7,067 bases of DNA from JALYUA01 sp039931865 (GCA_039931865.1 JBDTRB010000161.1:1-7067); one strand, 5' to 3'; shown: positions 1-6,151, numbered from the stretch's first letter. Notes: generated by a model not told the origin, from the letters alone. Made by a program: numbers and translations.

Positions 1-2
1 CG

Positions 3-55
3 CCCGCAGGCGAAGGCACGTCCCGCAGTGAGCGAAGGCGACGTGAAGGCGACGG
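3..55. repeat. Imperfect short tandem repeat after the lipoprotein gene
   Basis: On the plus strand a unit of about 19-23 bases is repeated. Unit one (3-21) reads CCCGCAG, GCGAAGGC, ACGT. Unit two (22-44) has the same three blocks with TGA inserted after the first and an extra G before the last. A third partial unit (45-54) keeps GAAGGCGACG. The repeat lies directly after the TAA stop of the minus-strand lipoprotein gene and runs to the window edge, so its full size is unknown. It is non-coding as far as can be seen. It resembles the other repeat-rich gene ends in this window in position only, not in sequence. Confidence 0.5.
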
Positions 56-283
56 TTACCCCGGCAGAGACGGCAGCCGTGTCGGCATGCCGGGGCGCAG
101 CGTCGGCGTTGGCGGCGCCGGCTTCGGCGTGTACTGAAGGGACGGGACTGGCGTGGTTTTCGCCGGGCCGGCCGAAGGGCCGGAGGCCTTACGGTTGCAC
201 GAAAGCATTGCGAGGAGTGACGCTGCCGTTAATGCGGCGAGAGCTGAGGATCGTAGCGGACGGTGTCGGATCATGCCCGCCAT
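56..283 (-). CDS. Small Pro-rich putative lipoprotein
   Basis: This is a 75-residue protein of unknown function. I chose the ATG at 283 because it follows the selA stop by four bases and has GGAGGG 11 bases upstream (300-295) inside the end of selA. An in-frame upstream ATG at 343 would overlap selA by 56 bases and place an Arg-rich stretch before the signal. The N-terminus has basic residues (RHRPLR), a hydrophobic stretch at about 13-27 (ALAALTAASLLAML) and Cys29, which looks like a lipoprotein signal. The lipobox MLSC is not canonical because Met and Leu occupy -3 and -2. The mature part is almost entirely Pro, Thr, Ser and Ala with no recognisable domain. If real, it would be a lipid-anchored envelope peptide co-transcribed with selA, without any obvious functional link to it. 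It could also be a simple signal-peptide protein. Confidence 0.55.
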   Translation of the reverse strand: MAGMIRHRPLRSSALAALTAASLLAMLSCNRKASGPSAGPAKTTPVPSLQYTPKPAPPTPTLRPGMPTRLPSLPG

Positions 284-287
284 TTTC

Positions 288-1691
288 TCACGAACCCTCC
301 GCCGCGATGCGGGCGAGGGCCTCGACGACAGTCGCGTCTTCATCGGGGGCGATCGACCGCAGATCGAGCAAGACCCGGCCGTCTTCGACGCGCCCCACGA
401 CCGGAGGGTTCGAAGCGCGCAGCGTCCCCGCGAGCGCGTCCGCGGAGAGCCGGCAGTGGGTTAGCGCCAGCGCGCGGGAGTCGAACCGTTTCTCCGGGCT
501 GGTACCGCCGCCGAACAGCGCGAAGGACGGAATGACCGCGATCTCGAGATCCGGCGCGGACGCGCGGGCCGCGATCTCCTCGCCGCGCCGTTCGAGTTCT
601 GCCGCGGGGGCCGCCGCCTTCTGATAGATCGGCAGGTCTCTCCATCGGCCGGTTTTCCAGGCGGCGAGCGTCGCGTGAAGCGCCGCGAGCGTCAGCTTGT
701 CCGGGCGCACGACGCGTGCGACCGGATGACGCGCGACACAGGAGATCACCGCCTCCCCGCCCACCAGGAATCCTGCCTGAGGGCCGCCGAAGAGCTTGTC
801 GCCCGAGAACGTGACCATCGTCGCCCCATCGGCGAGGCAACCGGCGACCGTCGGCTCTCCCGGGACCCCGAACTCGGCGATGTCGACCACGCATCCGGTC
901 CCCTGGTCGTGCAGCCACGGAATCCCGGCTTCGCGCGCGAGCGCGGCGATCTCGCGGGGCGGCGCGCAGGCGGTAAATCCGCGGATCTCGTAGTTGGAGG
1001 GATGGACCGTGAGGAGGAGCGCGACCTCGGACGTCAGGCCGCGGCGGTAGTCCTCGATTGTCGTCCGATTGGTGGTGCCGACTTCGGCAAGCCGCGCCCC
1101 GCTCGCCTCGAGAATGGCGGGGACCTGAAACGACCCGCCGATCGCGACGAGCTCTCCCCGCGAGATCAGCACGCGGCGGCCCGACGCCAGGGCGGACAGA
1201 GCCAGGAAGACGGCGGAGGCATTGTTGTTGACCGCGAGCGCGTCTTCACAGCCGAAGACGTCCCGAGCGAGCGATCGAACGTGGTCCTGTCGGCGGCCGC
1301 GTTCGCCGGTCTCCGCGTCGTATTCGAGAGTCGAATATCCGGCGGCGGCCGCTTCGACGGCGGTCCGCGCCGCTTCCGAGAGGGGGGCGCGGCCGAGGTT
1401 GGTGTGGAGCAGGACTCCGGTCCCGTTGATGACCCGGCGGAGACTCGGCGCGAACCGCTCCGCCAGGGCGAGTCGTCCGCGGGAAAGGATGTCTGAGGGG
1501 TCTCGCGCCCCCTCTGCGATCGCCCGCCGGAGCTCTTCCTTCACGGCCTCGCGGCCGAACCGCGGCAGCATCGCGGCGGCCTCCGCGGACAAGAGGAGCG
1601 AATCCATGGAGGGCGGGCGAATCGCCCGCGCCGGAAGATCCCTCGGCGACGCGTCCGCTTCGCCGGGCGCGGGAGGTGCGCCGGACTTCAC
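288..1691 (-). CDS. selA: L-seryl-tRNA(Sec) selenium transferase (selenocysteine synthase SelA)
   Basis: SelA is a cytoplasmic PLP enzyme that converts Ser-tRNA(Sec) to Sec-tRNA(Sec) using selenophosphate. The 467 residues match the usual bacterial SelA length. Visible landmarks are an N-terminal helical domain (about 20-75), RVINGTGVLLHTNLGRAPLS (87-106), LEYDAETGERG (122-132), NNNASAVFLAL (155-165), SRGELVAIGGSF (177-188), EVGTTNRT (203-210), the PLP-lysine motif SGDKLFGGPQAG with K299, and the C-terminal PPVVGRVEDGRVLLDLR. The start is a GTG preceded by GGAGAGGGG. The next in-frame Met, M29, would cut off part of the conserved LPARAIRPPSMDSLL segment. Residues 1-18 form a Pro/Ala-rich extension. 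Genes for selB, selD or tRNA-Sec are not in this window, although selB often neighbours selA. The gene implies that this organism decodes UGA as selenocysteine at some sites. Confidence 0.97.
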   Translation of the reverse strand: MKSGAPPAPGEADASPRDLPARAIRPPSMDSLLLSAEAAAMLPRFGREAVKEELRRAIAEGARDPSDILSRGRLALAERFAPSLRRVINGTGVLLHTNLGRAPLSEAARTAVEAAAAGYSTLEYDAETGERGRRQDHVRSLARDVFGCEDALAVNNNASAVFLALSALASGRRVLISRGELVAIGGSFQVPAILEASGARLAEVGTTNRTTIEDYRRGLTSEVALLLTVHPSNYEIRGFTACAPPREIAALAREAGIPWLHDQGTGCVVDIAEFGVPGEPTVAGCLADGATMVTFSGDKLFGGPQAGFLVGGEAVISCVARHPVARVVRPDKLTLAALHATLAAWKTGRWRDLPIYQKAAAPAAELERRGEEIAARASAPDLEIAVIPSFALFGGGTSPEKRFDSRALALTHCRLSADALAGTLRASNPPVVGRVEDGRVLLDLRSIAPDEDATVVEALARIAAEGS

Positions 1692-1697
1692 TCCGGA

Positions 1698-1706
1698 CCC
1701 CTCTCC
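1698..1706 (-). promoter_or_regulatory. Ribosome binding site of selA
   Basis: The minus strand reads GGAGAGGGG six bases before the GTG at 1691. This supports the GTG start over the internal ATG at 1607. A nearer ATG at 1726-1724 is out of frame with selA. The clear Shine-Dalgarno sequence here contrasts with its absence before the three genes that appear leaderless. Confidence 0.7.
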
Positions 1707-1732
1707 GGCGACCCGTTTTTCCTCATGCCCGT

Positions 1733-1740
1733 TACTATAG
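1733..1740. promoter_or_regulatory. Candidate bidirectional -10 region between selA and the 1745 gene
   Basis: The sequence TACTATAG is a small AT island in very GC-rich DNA. On the plus strand TACTAT (1733-1738) fits the TANNNT form of a -10 box and ends six bases before the ATG at 1745. On the minus strand TATAGT (1739-1734) is one base from the TATAAT consensus and would give selA a leader of about 35 bases that includes its ribosome binding site. I see no convincing -35 box in either direction. The two -10 boxes overlap, so the same melted region could serve both divergent genes. Confidence 0.55.
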
Positions 1741-1744
1741 GTCC

Positions 1745-2374
1745 ATGTCCTGGGAGCTCGACCTGCAGGCCCTGGAGCGGGCGATTGCCGTCGTGAACGC
1801 CGAATACGATGCGTTTCTGTACGGGTCGGCGGCGAGGCCGCCGATCGACAGCCGCAAAAACGTAGATCGCCTGATCCGCATCCTCGGGAGGGGCGATCCG
1901 GACAATGCGGCGGACCGATATCGATTCTCCACGATCCAGGAGCGCTGGAACACCCTGATCGAGCGTTGGGAGCGTTTGCAGGGCGAGAAGGAAGCGGGGA
2001 AAAGGCCGGGTCTGTACGGCCGGTTCAATCCGCAGCATGTGCAGTCCGGGGACCGGGGCGCAGCACCTCCGGCGGCCCCGCGCGCGGTGGCCCCCAACGC
2101 CGCCGCCCCCGCCCCCAACGCCGGTGCCCCGGCCTCCGTAGAACCGAAGACGTCTCCTTCGTCCGACGCCCGGCGGGAGCTGTTCGAGAAGTATCTCGCC
2201 GCCAGGAAGGTCCGGGGGGAGTCGTCAGCGGGATTGAACTTCGAGCGATTCGCCAACAGTCTCGCGCGCGAGACGGAGCGGGTCCGGGAGCGATTCGGGG
2301 GAGCGGATGTCGAGTTCGACGTCGCCGAGCGGGACGGAAAGGTCAAGCTCGTGGCGCGCCGCAAAACGGAATGA
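1745..2374 (+). CDS. MXAN_5187 C-terminal-domain-like protein
   Basis: This is a 209-residue soluble protein without signal or membrane segments. The N-terminal part (about 1-95) is predicted helical, with LERAIAVVNAEYDAFLYG, RPPIDSRKNVDRLIR and RYRFSTIQERWNTLIERWERL. A low-complexity Ala/Pro/Asn linker (about 105-140) follows. The C-terminal domain (about 141-206) has ARRELFEKYLAARKVRGE, GLNFERFANSL and the strand pattern VEFDVAERDGKVKLVAR. From memory this matches proteins annotated as MXAN_5187 C-terminal domain-containing in Myxococcota and Acidobacteriota, whose biochemical role is unknown. I chose the ATG at 1745 because the protein's conserved-looking part begins there and a -10-like box lies just upstream. 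The extension back to 1676 would be antisense to selA. The TPR gene starts 37 bases downstream, so the two are probably co-transcribed. Confidence 0.75.
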   Translation: MSWELDLQALERAIAVVNAEYDAFLYGSAARPPIDSRKNVDRLIRILGRGDPDNAADRYRFSTIQERWNTLIERWERLQGEKEAGKRPGLYGRFNPQHVQSGDRGAAPPAAPRAVAPNAAAPAPNAGAPASVEPKTSPSSDARRELFEKYLAARKVRGESSAGLNFERFANSLARETERVRERFGGADVEFDVAERDGKVKLVARRKTE

Positions 2375-2399
2375 GACCGGCGCGGATCGCGCGGGGCTC

Positions 2400-2406
2400 G
2401 AGAGGA
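2400..2406 (+). promoter_or_regulatory. Ribosome binding site of the TPR gene
   Basis: GAGAGGA lies five bases before the ATG at 2412. It fixes that start instead of in-frame codons upstream that overlap the preceding gene, and the protein then begins with a proper signal peptide. Confidence 0.65.
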
Positions 2407-2411
2407 AAACC

Positions 2412-3452
2412 ATGAACCCAAAGACGATGAAGAGGATGGCCTGGACGGCGCCGGCGGGAGCTTTCCTGGCTCTCGCTCTGGCCATGCCGCTGACGGTCGG
2501 GGCGAGCGAGAGCGAGAGTGAGTACAAGCACCAGCACCAGCACCAGCACCAGCAGAAGCAGAAGGCGGAGGAGCCCTTCTACGGGCGCTACCTCGTCGCG
2601 GGCAATCCTCTCGACGACAAGATCCGCGCGCAGGAGAAAAGAATCGCCGCCGAGCCCGACTCTGCGCCGCTCTACAACGATCTCGGCAACCTCCTTGCCG
2701 CGCGCCGGTTTCCAAAGGAAGCGCGCGAGCAGTACGAGATCGCGATGAAGCTTGACAAGACGAACTTTCTCGCGCCTTACAACATGGGGATCGCGTTCGA
2801 GACCGAGGGGAAAACGGGAGCGGCGATCTCGGCTTACGAGAAGTCGGTCAGCCGCAATCGTGGATTTCCACCCGCGCGGTTCCGGCTCGGCAGACTCTAC
2901 GAGCGACGCGGATCGAGCTCCGCCGCGATCGAGCAGTACGCGCGAGCGCTCGAGATCGATCCCTCCATGCGAGACGTGCGCCGCAACCCGCTCGTTGCGG
3001 ACACGAGGCTGCTCGATCGCATTTCGCTCACGAACTACCAGAAGGACATCGCCCGCGCTTCGCTTTCGACGCAGGCGATCTACGCCGACGAGTCGCGGTT
3101 CCGGAAGGTCGCCACGGACCGGCCCGTCTGGACGAACGAGGTGATCGATCCGCTCGAGCCGGAGCCGGTGGACGGACCGCGGGCGACTTCCCCGAGGAAC
3201 CCCGCGTCCCTGCCTGCGGGCCCCGGACAGGTGCGGCCGCAGGAGCTCGGCGGACGTCCCGCGCCTCCGCCCGCCGGAGCCGGACCCTCCCAGTTCGAGC
3301 CCGGTCCGGGCTCCGCCCCGCAGTCGGGGGCCGCGACGTCCTCGGGCCCTCTGAACCCGGCGCCCCCCGCGGGGCCGCCGCCCGACGCCCCGGCGGATAA
3401 CCCGCTCGGGCTTCGGCCTCGACCGCCGCTGCCCACACCGCTGCCTCAGTAG
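2412..3452 (+). CDS. Exported tetratricopeptide-repeat protein with His/Gln-rich N-terminus and Pro-rich tail
   Basis: This 346-residue protein is probably periplasmic or surface-located. A Sec signal peptide is visible: KTMKR, a hydrophobic core at about 12-27, and a likely cleavage after VGA at residue 31. The mature protein would begin with a low-complexity stretch (SESESEYK, then HQHQHQHQQKQK at 40-51). Three TPR units follow: about 83-116 (APLYNDLGNLLAARRFPKEA), 119-150 (APYNMGIAFETEGKTGAAI) and 153-186 (ARFRLGRLYERRGSSSAAIE, ending ALEIDP). TPRs are protein-binding scaffolds, and no catalytic domain is seen. Residues 190-250 are a non-repeat region, and about 250-346 is a disordered Pro/Ala/Gly-rich tail ending in PTPLPQ. 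It probably shares an operon with the MXAN_5187-like gene. Its TAG stop forms the left end of a palindromic repeat element. The binding partner cannot be inferred. Confidence 0.88.
   Translation: MNPKTMKRMAWTAPAGAFLALALAMPLTVGASESESEYKHQHQHQHQQKQKAEEPFYGRYLVAGNPLDDKIRAQEKRIAAEPDSAPLYNDLGNLLAARRFPKEAREQYEIAMKLDKTNFLAPYNMGIAFETEGKTGAAISAYEKSVSRNRGFPPARFRLGRLYERRGSSSAAIEQYARALEIDPSMRDVRRNPLVADTRLLDRISLTNYQKDIARASLSTQAIYADESRFRKVATDRPVWTNEVIDPLEPEPVDGPRATSPRNPASLPAGPGQVRPQELGGRPAPPPAGAGPSQFEPGPGSAPQSGAATSSGPLNPAPPAGPPPDAPADNPLGLRPRPPLPTPLPQ
2529..2552 (+). repeat. Hexanucleotide microsatellite (CACCAG)4 in the TPR gene
   Basis: Four perfect CACCAG units are followed by CAGAAGCAGAAG and encode His-Gln repeated four times, then QKQK. 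The tract sits just after the predicted signal-peptide cleavage site. Because the unit is six bases, copy-number change would alter the length of the His/Gln tract but not the frame. A shorter GAGAGC/GAGAGT run upstream (about 2504-2522) encodes the SESESE stretch. Confidence 0.85.
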
Positions 3453-3566
3453 AGAGGGAGGGTAGGGTCGAACGTTGAGCGTTGAGCGTTGAACGTTGAA
3501 CGTTCAGCGTTCAGCGTCCAGGTCGGCTCATCACCGTTCGTCGCTCAAAACGCCGAACCCTCTCTA
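3450..3566. repeat. 117-bp palindromic heptamer repeat element between convergent genes
   Basis: The element is bounded by a perfect 9-bp inverted repeat, TAGAGAGGG at 3450-3458 and its reverse complement at 3558-3566. The first three bases of each arm are the stop codons of the two convergent genes. Inside lie seven contiguous heptamers at 3473-3521: CGTTGAG twice, CGTTGAA twice, CGTTCAG twice and CGTCCAG once. The array turns into its own inverted complement around 3501/3502, giving a potential stem of about 15 pairs if G-U pairs are allowed. It could act as a bidirectional terminator for the TPR and tldE transcripts. No T-tract follows, so intrinsic termination is uncertain. A second element with the same design is at 6513-6635. 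Confidence 0.75.
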
Positions 3567-4817
3567 ATCGAACTCCGCCCGTTCGATCAGCAGGGTCGGT
3601 GATCCCACCGGATACGGCGAGGCGAAGAACTGGCGGTCCGTCGAAACACCGGAAATGCGCCGCAACAACTGGGAGAGCCGGCCGCGCGCTCTGGCTCCGG
3701 CGACGGGCCCCTGCGCGCGGCCCGCGACGAGCGAGATGCCGGTGAAGTCGACCTCGAAGCGATCGCGCTCGAAGTCGATGCGGACCGGAGAGGTCAGCGC
3801 GGACGCAAAGAGTCCGCGGCGCACGGCCGTCAGCAGGTCGCGCGCCGAAGCGCCCCGGGAAGTCTCGAAGAAGAGGCGGCGCGGGCCCGCGGCCGGCGGA
3901 GTGCGGTAGGAAGTCCGCACACCGTGGCCGGTGGACGAGGCGCCGTTCGCGCGAGCGGACCGCAGGTCATGGAGACGCGCGCGCAGCGCGCCCGCGTCGA
4001 CGAGCACGACGCGGCGCGTTGGAGTTCCCTCGCCATCGAACGCCCCGTCCGCGGCCGCGTCGTCGACGACCGTCACGTGCTTCGAGAAGAGCTGGCCCCG
4101 CTGGACCCACGTGGGGAGGACCGCCGCCGTGAAGAGGGGCGCGACGGCCGCGAGCAGAGCGGCGCCGACGGAAGGATCGAGGAGCCACTCCCCGTGCGCG
4201 AGCGGGGAGGCGCGCTCCGACAGGGGGAGCGTCGCCCGGTCCGAGAGGCGTCTCGCCAGCGCCTCGAGCTCCGGGGCCCCCTCCCAGCGGAAGAGAACGC
4301 GCGCATCGCAGGCACGGGTCTCGCGGCGTCCGACGGCCCGCGCGAATCCTTCGAAGGAAACCGCGCGGACGGAAGTATCTCCGCCCCGGGCGTTCAGCAC
4401 CCTCTCCGTCCTCGCCCCCGACGAGACGGACAGCTCGGCGAGGACCGCGTCGCCGCGCGACTCCGCCGCGACCAGCCGCGCGAGCGCGTCGTAGAGCTCC
4501 GGGGGAGCGGGCGCCGCGGACGGGTCTTCGAGCTCCGGGGACTTCGCCGCGGGCCATTCGGGTGCGGGCTCCGGCGCCGGGGTGGCGCGCGCGACGTCGC
4601 GGATCGCGAATCGGAGGTCCGCTTCGGTCGAGCCGGCCGCAAAGCGCGGCAGCCCGTTCTCCCACCAGCGCGCCGCAAAGCCCTCTTCGGAGCGGGACGC
4701 GGTGCGGACCGGACCACCGGAAGAGGTCGTCCGGTGCGATTCCGCGCGCTTCCGGTAAAGCTCCCAGTCGCCCGGGGCGCGCCGCTCGAGCTCCTGCCGG
4801 AGGATCGCGACGCTCAT
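3564..4817 (-). CDS. tldE: TldE/PmbA-like subunit of the TldD-TldE metalloprotease
   Basis: This 417-residue protein is the non-catalytic partner of TldD. In the family, TldE (PmbA) pairs with TldD in a heterodimer that degrades or matures unfolded peptides, such as microcin B17 precursor and CcdA in E. coli. No HExxxH motif is present, as expected for TldE. Family signatures are VTVVDDAAADGAFDGEGTPTRR (248-269) followed by VLVDAGAL, a segment RIDFERDRFEVDFTGISLVA (346-365) corresponding to the C-terminal beta region, and the terminal GSPTLLIERAEFD. Length is near the family norm of about 440-450. An Ala/Pro/Glu-rich stretch at 78-108 looks like an inserted linker. The ATG overlaps the tldD stop as ATGA (4817-4814) with no clear ribosome binding site, which suggests translational coupling. 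The sequence is more divergent than its TldD partner, so strict PmbA orthology is less sure than membership in the fold. Confidence 0.88.
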   Translation of the reverse strand: MSVAILRQELERRAPGDWELYRKRAESHRTTSSGGPVRTASRSEEGFAARWWENGLPRFAAGSTEADLRFAIRDVARATPAPEPAPEWPAAKSPELEDPSAAPAPPELYDALARLVAAESRGDAVLAELSVSSGARTERVLNARGGDTSVRAVSFEGFARAVGRRETRACDARVLFRWEGAPELEALARRLSDRATLPLSERASPLAHGEWLLDPSVGAALLAAVAPLFTAAVLPTWVQRGQLFSKHVTVVDDAAADGAFDGEGTPTRRVVLVDAGALRARLHDLRSARANGASSTGHGVRTSYRTPPAAGPRRLFFETSRGASARDLLTAVRRGLFASALTSPVRIDFERDRFEVDFTGISLVAGRAQGPVAGARARGRLSQLLRRISGVSTDRQFFASPYPVGSPTLLIERAEFD

Positions 4818-6136
4818 GCGCTCGACCGGACCGACATGCCGCGGACGAGGATGTCCGGCGCGGCGCCCTGCACCGGGATCACCTGTCCCGCGCGCGAGCA
4901 CCAGCCGAGCGGGCGATAGGGCCGGACCTCGCGCCCGAGACCGGGCTCGATCGCCTTCAGGGTCGGAAGGATGTCGCCGACCAGAATTCCCGGCCCGCAC
5001 TCGTCGGCGAGACGGCCGCGGCGGATCCGGCGCGCCCGCGGAAAGCGGAGCCGGAATCGCCCGCTCGACAGCTCGACCGATCCCCCGCCGAGGTCTCCGA
5101 TCCAGAGCCCGCTGCCGAGCCGGCGAGCCATCTCGTCCGCCGTCGCGTGGCCGGCGGCGACCAGGATGTTCGAGCTTCGCGGCAGGGGAGAGTCCGACGG
5201 GGCCGCCCGTCTCGCGTGCCCCGTCGAGCCGCCCGGAGGCGCCTGGGCCTGCCCGAAGAGCCGCCCGGCGAGGTGCCCGCCGTCGAGGAGCTTCACCGCC
5301 CGGGGCTTGATCCCCTCATCGTCGCGTTCGTAGCCGCCGAAGAGGTCGAGACGCGTCGGGTCGTCGCGGACGTCGAGCTCGGGGATCGCGACCCTCGCCT
5401 GCTCGAGTCCCGAGAGAGGAGACGCCTCACCGGCTTCGAGAGGATGCGCGAGGATCTCGTGGAAAAGGACGGCCGCGCATCCCTGGGCGAGCAGGACATC
5501 CATCGTGCCGTCGCCGACTGGAACCGGCGCGTCCCGGGGCTCGACGGCGTGCGAAAAGGCGTTGCGCAGCTCGTCCGCCGTCGAGTCCGCGTCGGGCGCG
5601 TGGAAGAAGAACGCCCGCGTCTCGTCGCCGCGGCGCGACGCGGCGCGGAACGTTCCCTCGAGCGAGAGGAGCCGCCGCGAGAACGAGGCCGCGGCGCCCC
5701 GAGAAGGGATCACCTGCCGTGCGGTCTCGACGAGGGTCCAGCGCAGCCGATGACGGGGCGCGTGGCGCGCGAGGAGCGCCGTCAGCCGACGGCTCCAGCG
5801 CTCCAGGTCGGACGTTTCGGCGGGAGTCTCCGGAGGCGGGGGAGAGCCGGGCCGCGAGGGCAGAGGCGCGCGGCCGAGAGAGACCTGCAGGGCCCGCACG
5901 CAGTCCCGGGCGCCCGCTTCGTCCGCGCGCGAAACGAACGCGAGGCTCTCGGCGCCCGCGTGCGTCCAGCGCGCGGAAATGCCGCTGATCCTCGCCGCGC
6001 GGACTCCCGTCACCTGGCCGTCCTCGAGCTCGAGCACGGCTTCGCGGCGGCTCTCGACGAAAACCTCGGCGAGCTCGCCGGGCTTTTTTGCGAGAGGCTC
6101 GATCCATCCGGCGATGCGCGTCGCGTCGAGCTCCAT
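4814..6136 (-). CDS. tldD: TldD-like zinc metalloprotease subunit
   Basis: This 440-residue protein is the catalytic subunit of the TldD/TldE peptidase, which is cytoplasmic in characterised systems. The zinc site is intact: HEILAH (226-231) is the HExxxH helix, and C413 in WCSRAGQVIPV aligns with the C-terminal Cys ligand of E. coli TldD. Other family marks are LDVRDDPTRLDLFGGY and DDEG (254-275), GHARRAAPSDSPLPRSSN (306-323), GDLGGGSVELSSGRFRL (347-363) and the end VIPVQGAAPDILVRGMSV. It is about 40 residues shorter than the E. coli protein, mainly in the N-terminal half. A Pro-rich linker lies at 93-108. I chose the ATG at 6136 because the homologous part begins there (MELDATRIAGW). The upstream open frame is antisense to the neighbouring gene. 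tldE follows directly with a 4-bp overlap, so the pair is one operon. Confidence 0.93.
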   Translation of the reverse strand: MELDATRIAGWIEPLAKKPGELAEVFVESRREAVLELEDGQVTGVRAARISGISARWTHAGAESLAFVSRADEAGARDCVRALQVSLGRAPLPSRPGSPPPPETPAETSDLERWSRRLTALLARHAPRHRLRWTLVETARQVIPSRGAAASFSRRLLSLEGTFRAASRRGDETRAFFFHAPDADSTADELRNAFSHAVEPRDAPVPVGDGTMDVLLAQGCAAVLFHEILAHPLEAGEASPLSGLEQARVAIPELDVRDDPTRLDLFGGYERDDEGIKPRAVKLLDGGHLAGRLFGQAQAPPGGSTGHARRAAPSDSPLPRSSNILVAAGHATADEMARRLGSGLWIGDLGGGSVELSSGRFRLRFPRARRIRRGRLADECGPGILVGDILPTLKAIEPGLGREVRPYRPLGWCSRAGQVIPVQGAAPDILVRGMSVRSSA

Positions 6137-6145
6137 GGGGCGACA

Positions 6146-6151
6146 AGGGTA
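6146..6151 (-). promoter_or_regulatory. Candidate -10 box of tldD
   Basis: On the minus strand TACCCT (6151-6146) fits the loose TANNNT form and ends nine bases before the tldD ATG at 6136. No Shine-Dalgarno sequence lies between, the bases there being TGTCGCCCC. A transcript starting 6-8 bases after the box would have a leader of about 1-3 bases. The match to TATAAT is weak (three of six), so this is mostly positional evidence. Confidence 0.3.

Noticed and set aside
288..290. Selenocysteine read-through of the TGA that ends selA
   Set aside because: The frame beyond the TGA is short and unlike any SelA extension. SelA proteins normally end here, and the next gene starts in another frame with its own ribosome binding site.
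675..1496. A 273-codon plus-strand frame opposite selA
   Set aside because: selA is unambiguous on the other strand. The antisense product is composition-biased (Arg, Gly, Asp) and resembles nothing recognisable.
1692..1744. tRNA-Sec (selC) or another small RNA beside selA
   Set aside because: The gap of about 53 bases is too short for a tRNA-Sec gene of about 90-100 bases and shows no cloverleaf arms or CCA end.
1676..1744. Upstream extension of the MXAN_5187-like protein to an ATG at 1676
   Set aside because: The extra 23 residues are Arg-rich, overlap the selA start and its ribosome binding site in antisense, and would run through the -10-like box.
2529..2552. Phase-variable contingency repeat
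   Set aside because: The unit is six bases, so gain or loss keeps the reading frame. Only tract length could vary, not on/off expression.
1735..2715. A 326-codon minus-strand frame opposite the MXAN_5187-like and TPR genes
   Set aside because: It spans two real genes and their intergenic region, is Ser/Arg/Ala-rich, and has no start signal or domain.
3450..3566. Classical rho-independent terminator
   Set aside because: A strong stem is possible but no run of T residues follows it on either strand. Termination is therefore only a possibility and was not annotated as a terminator.
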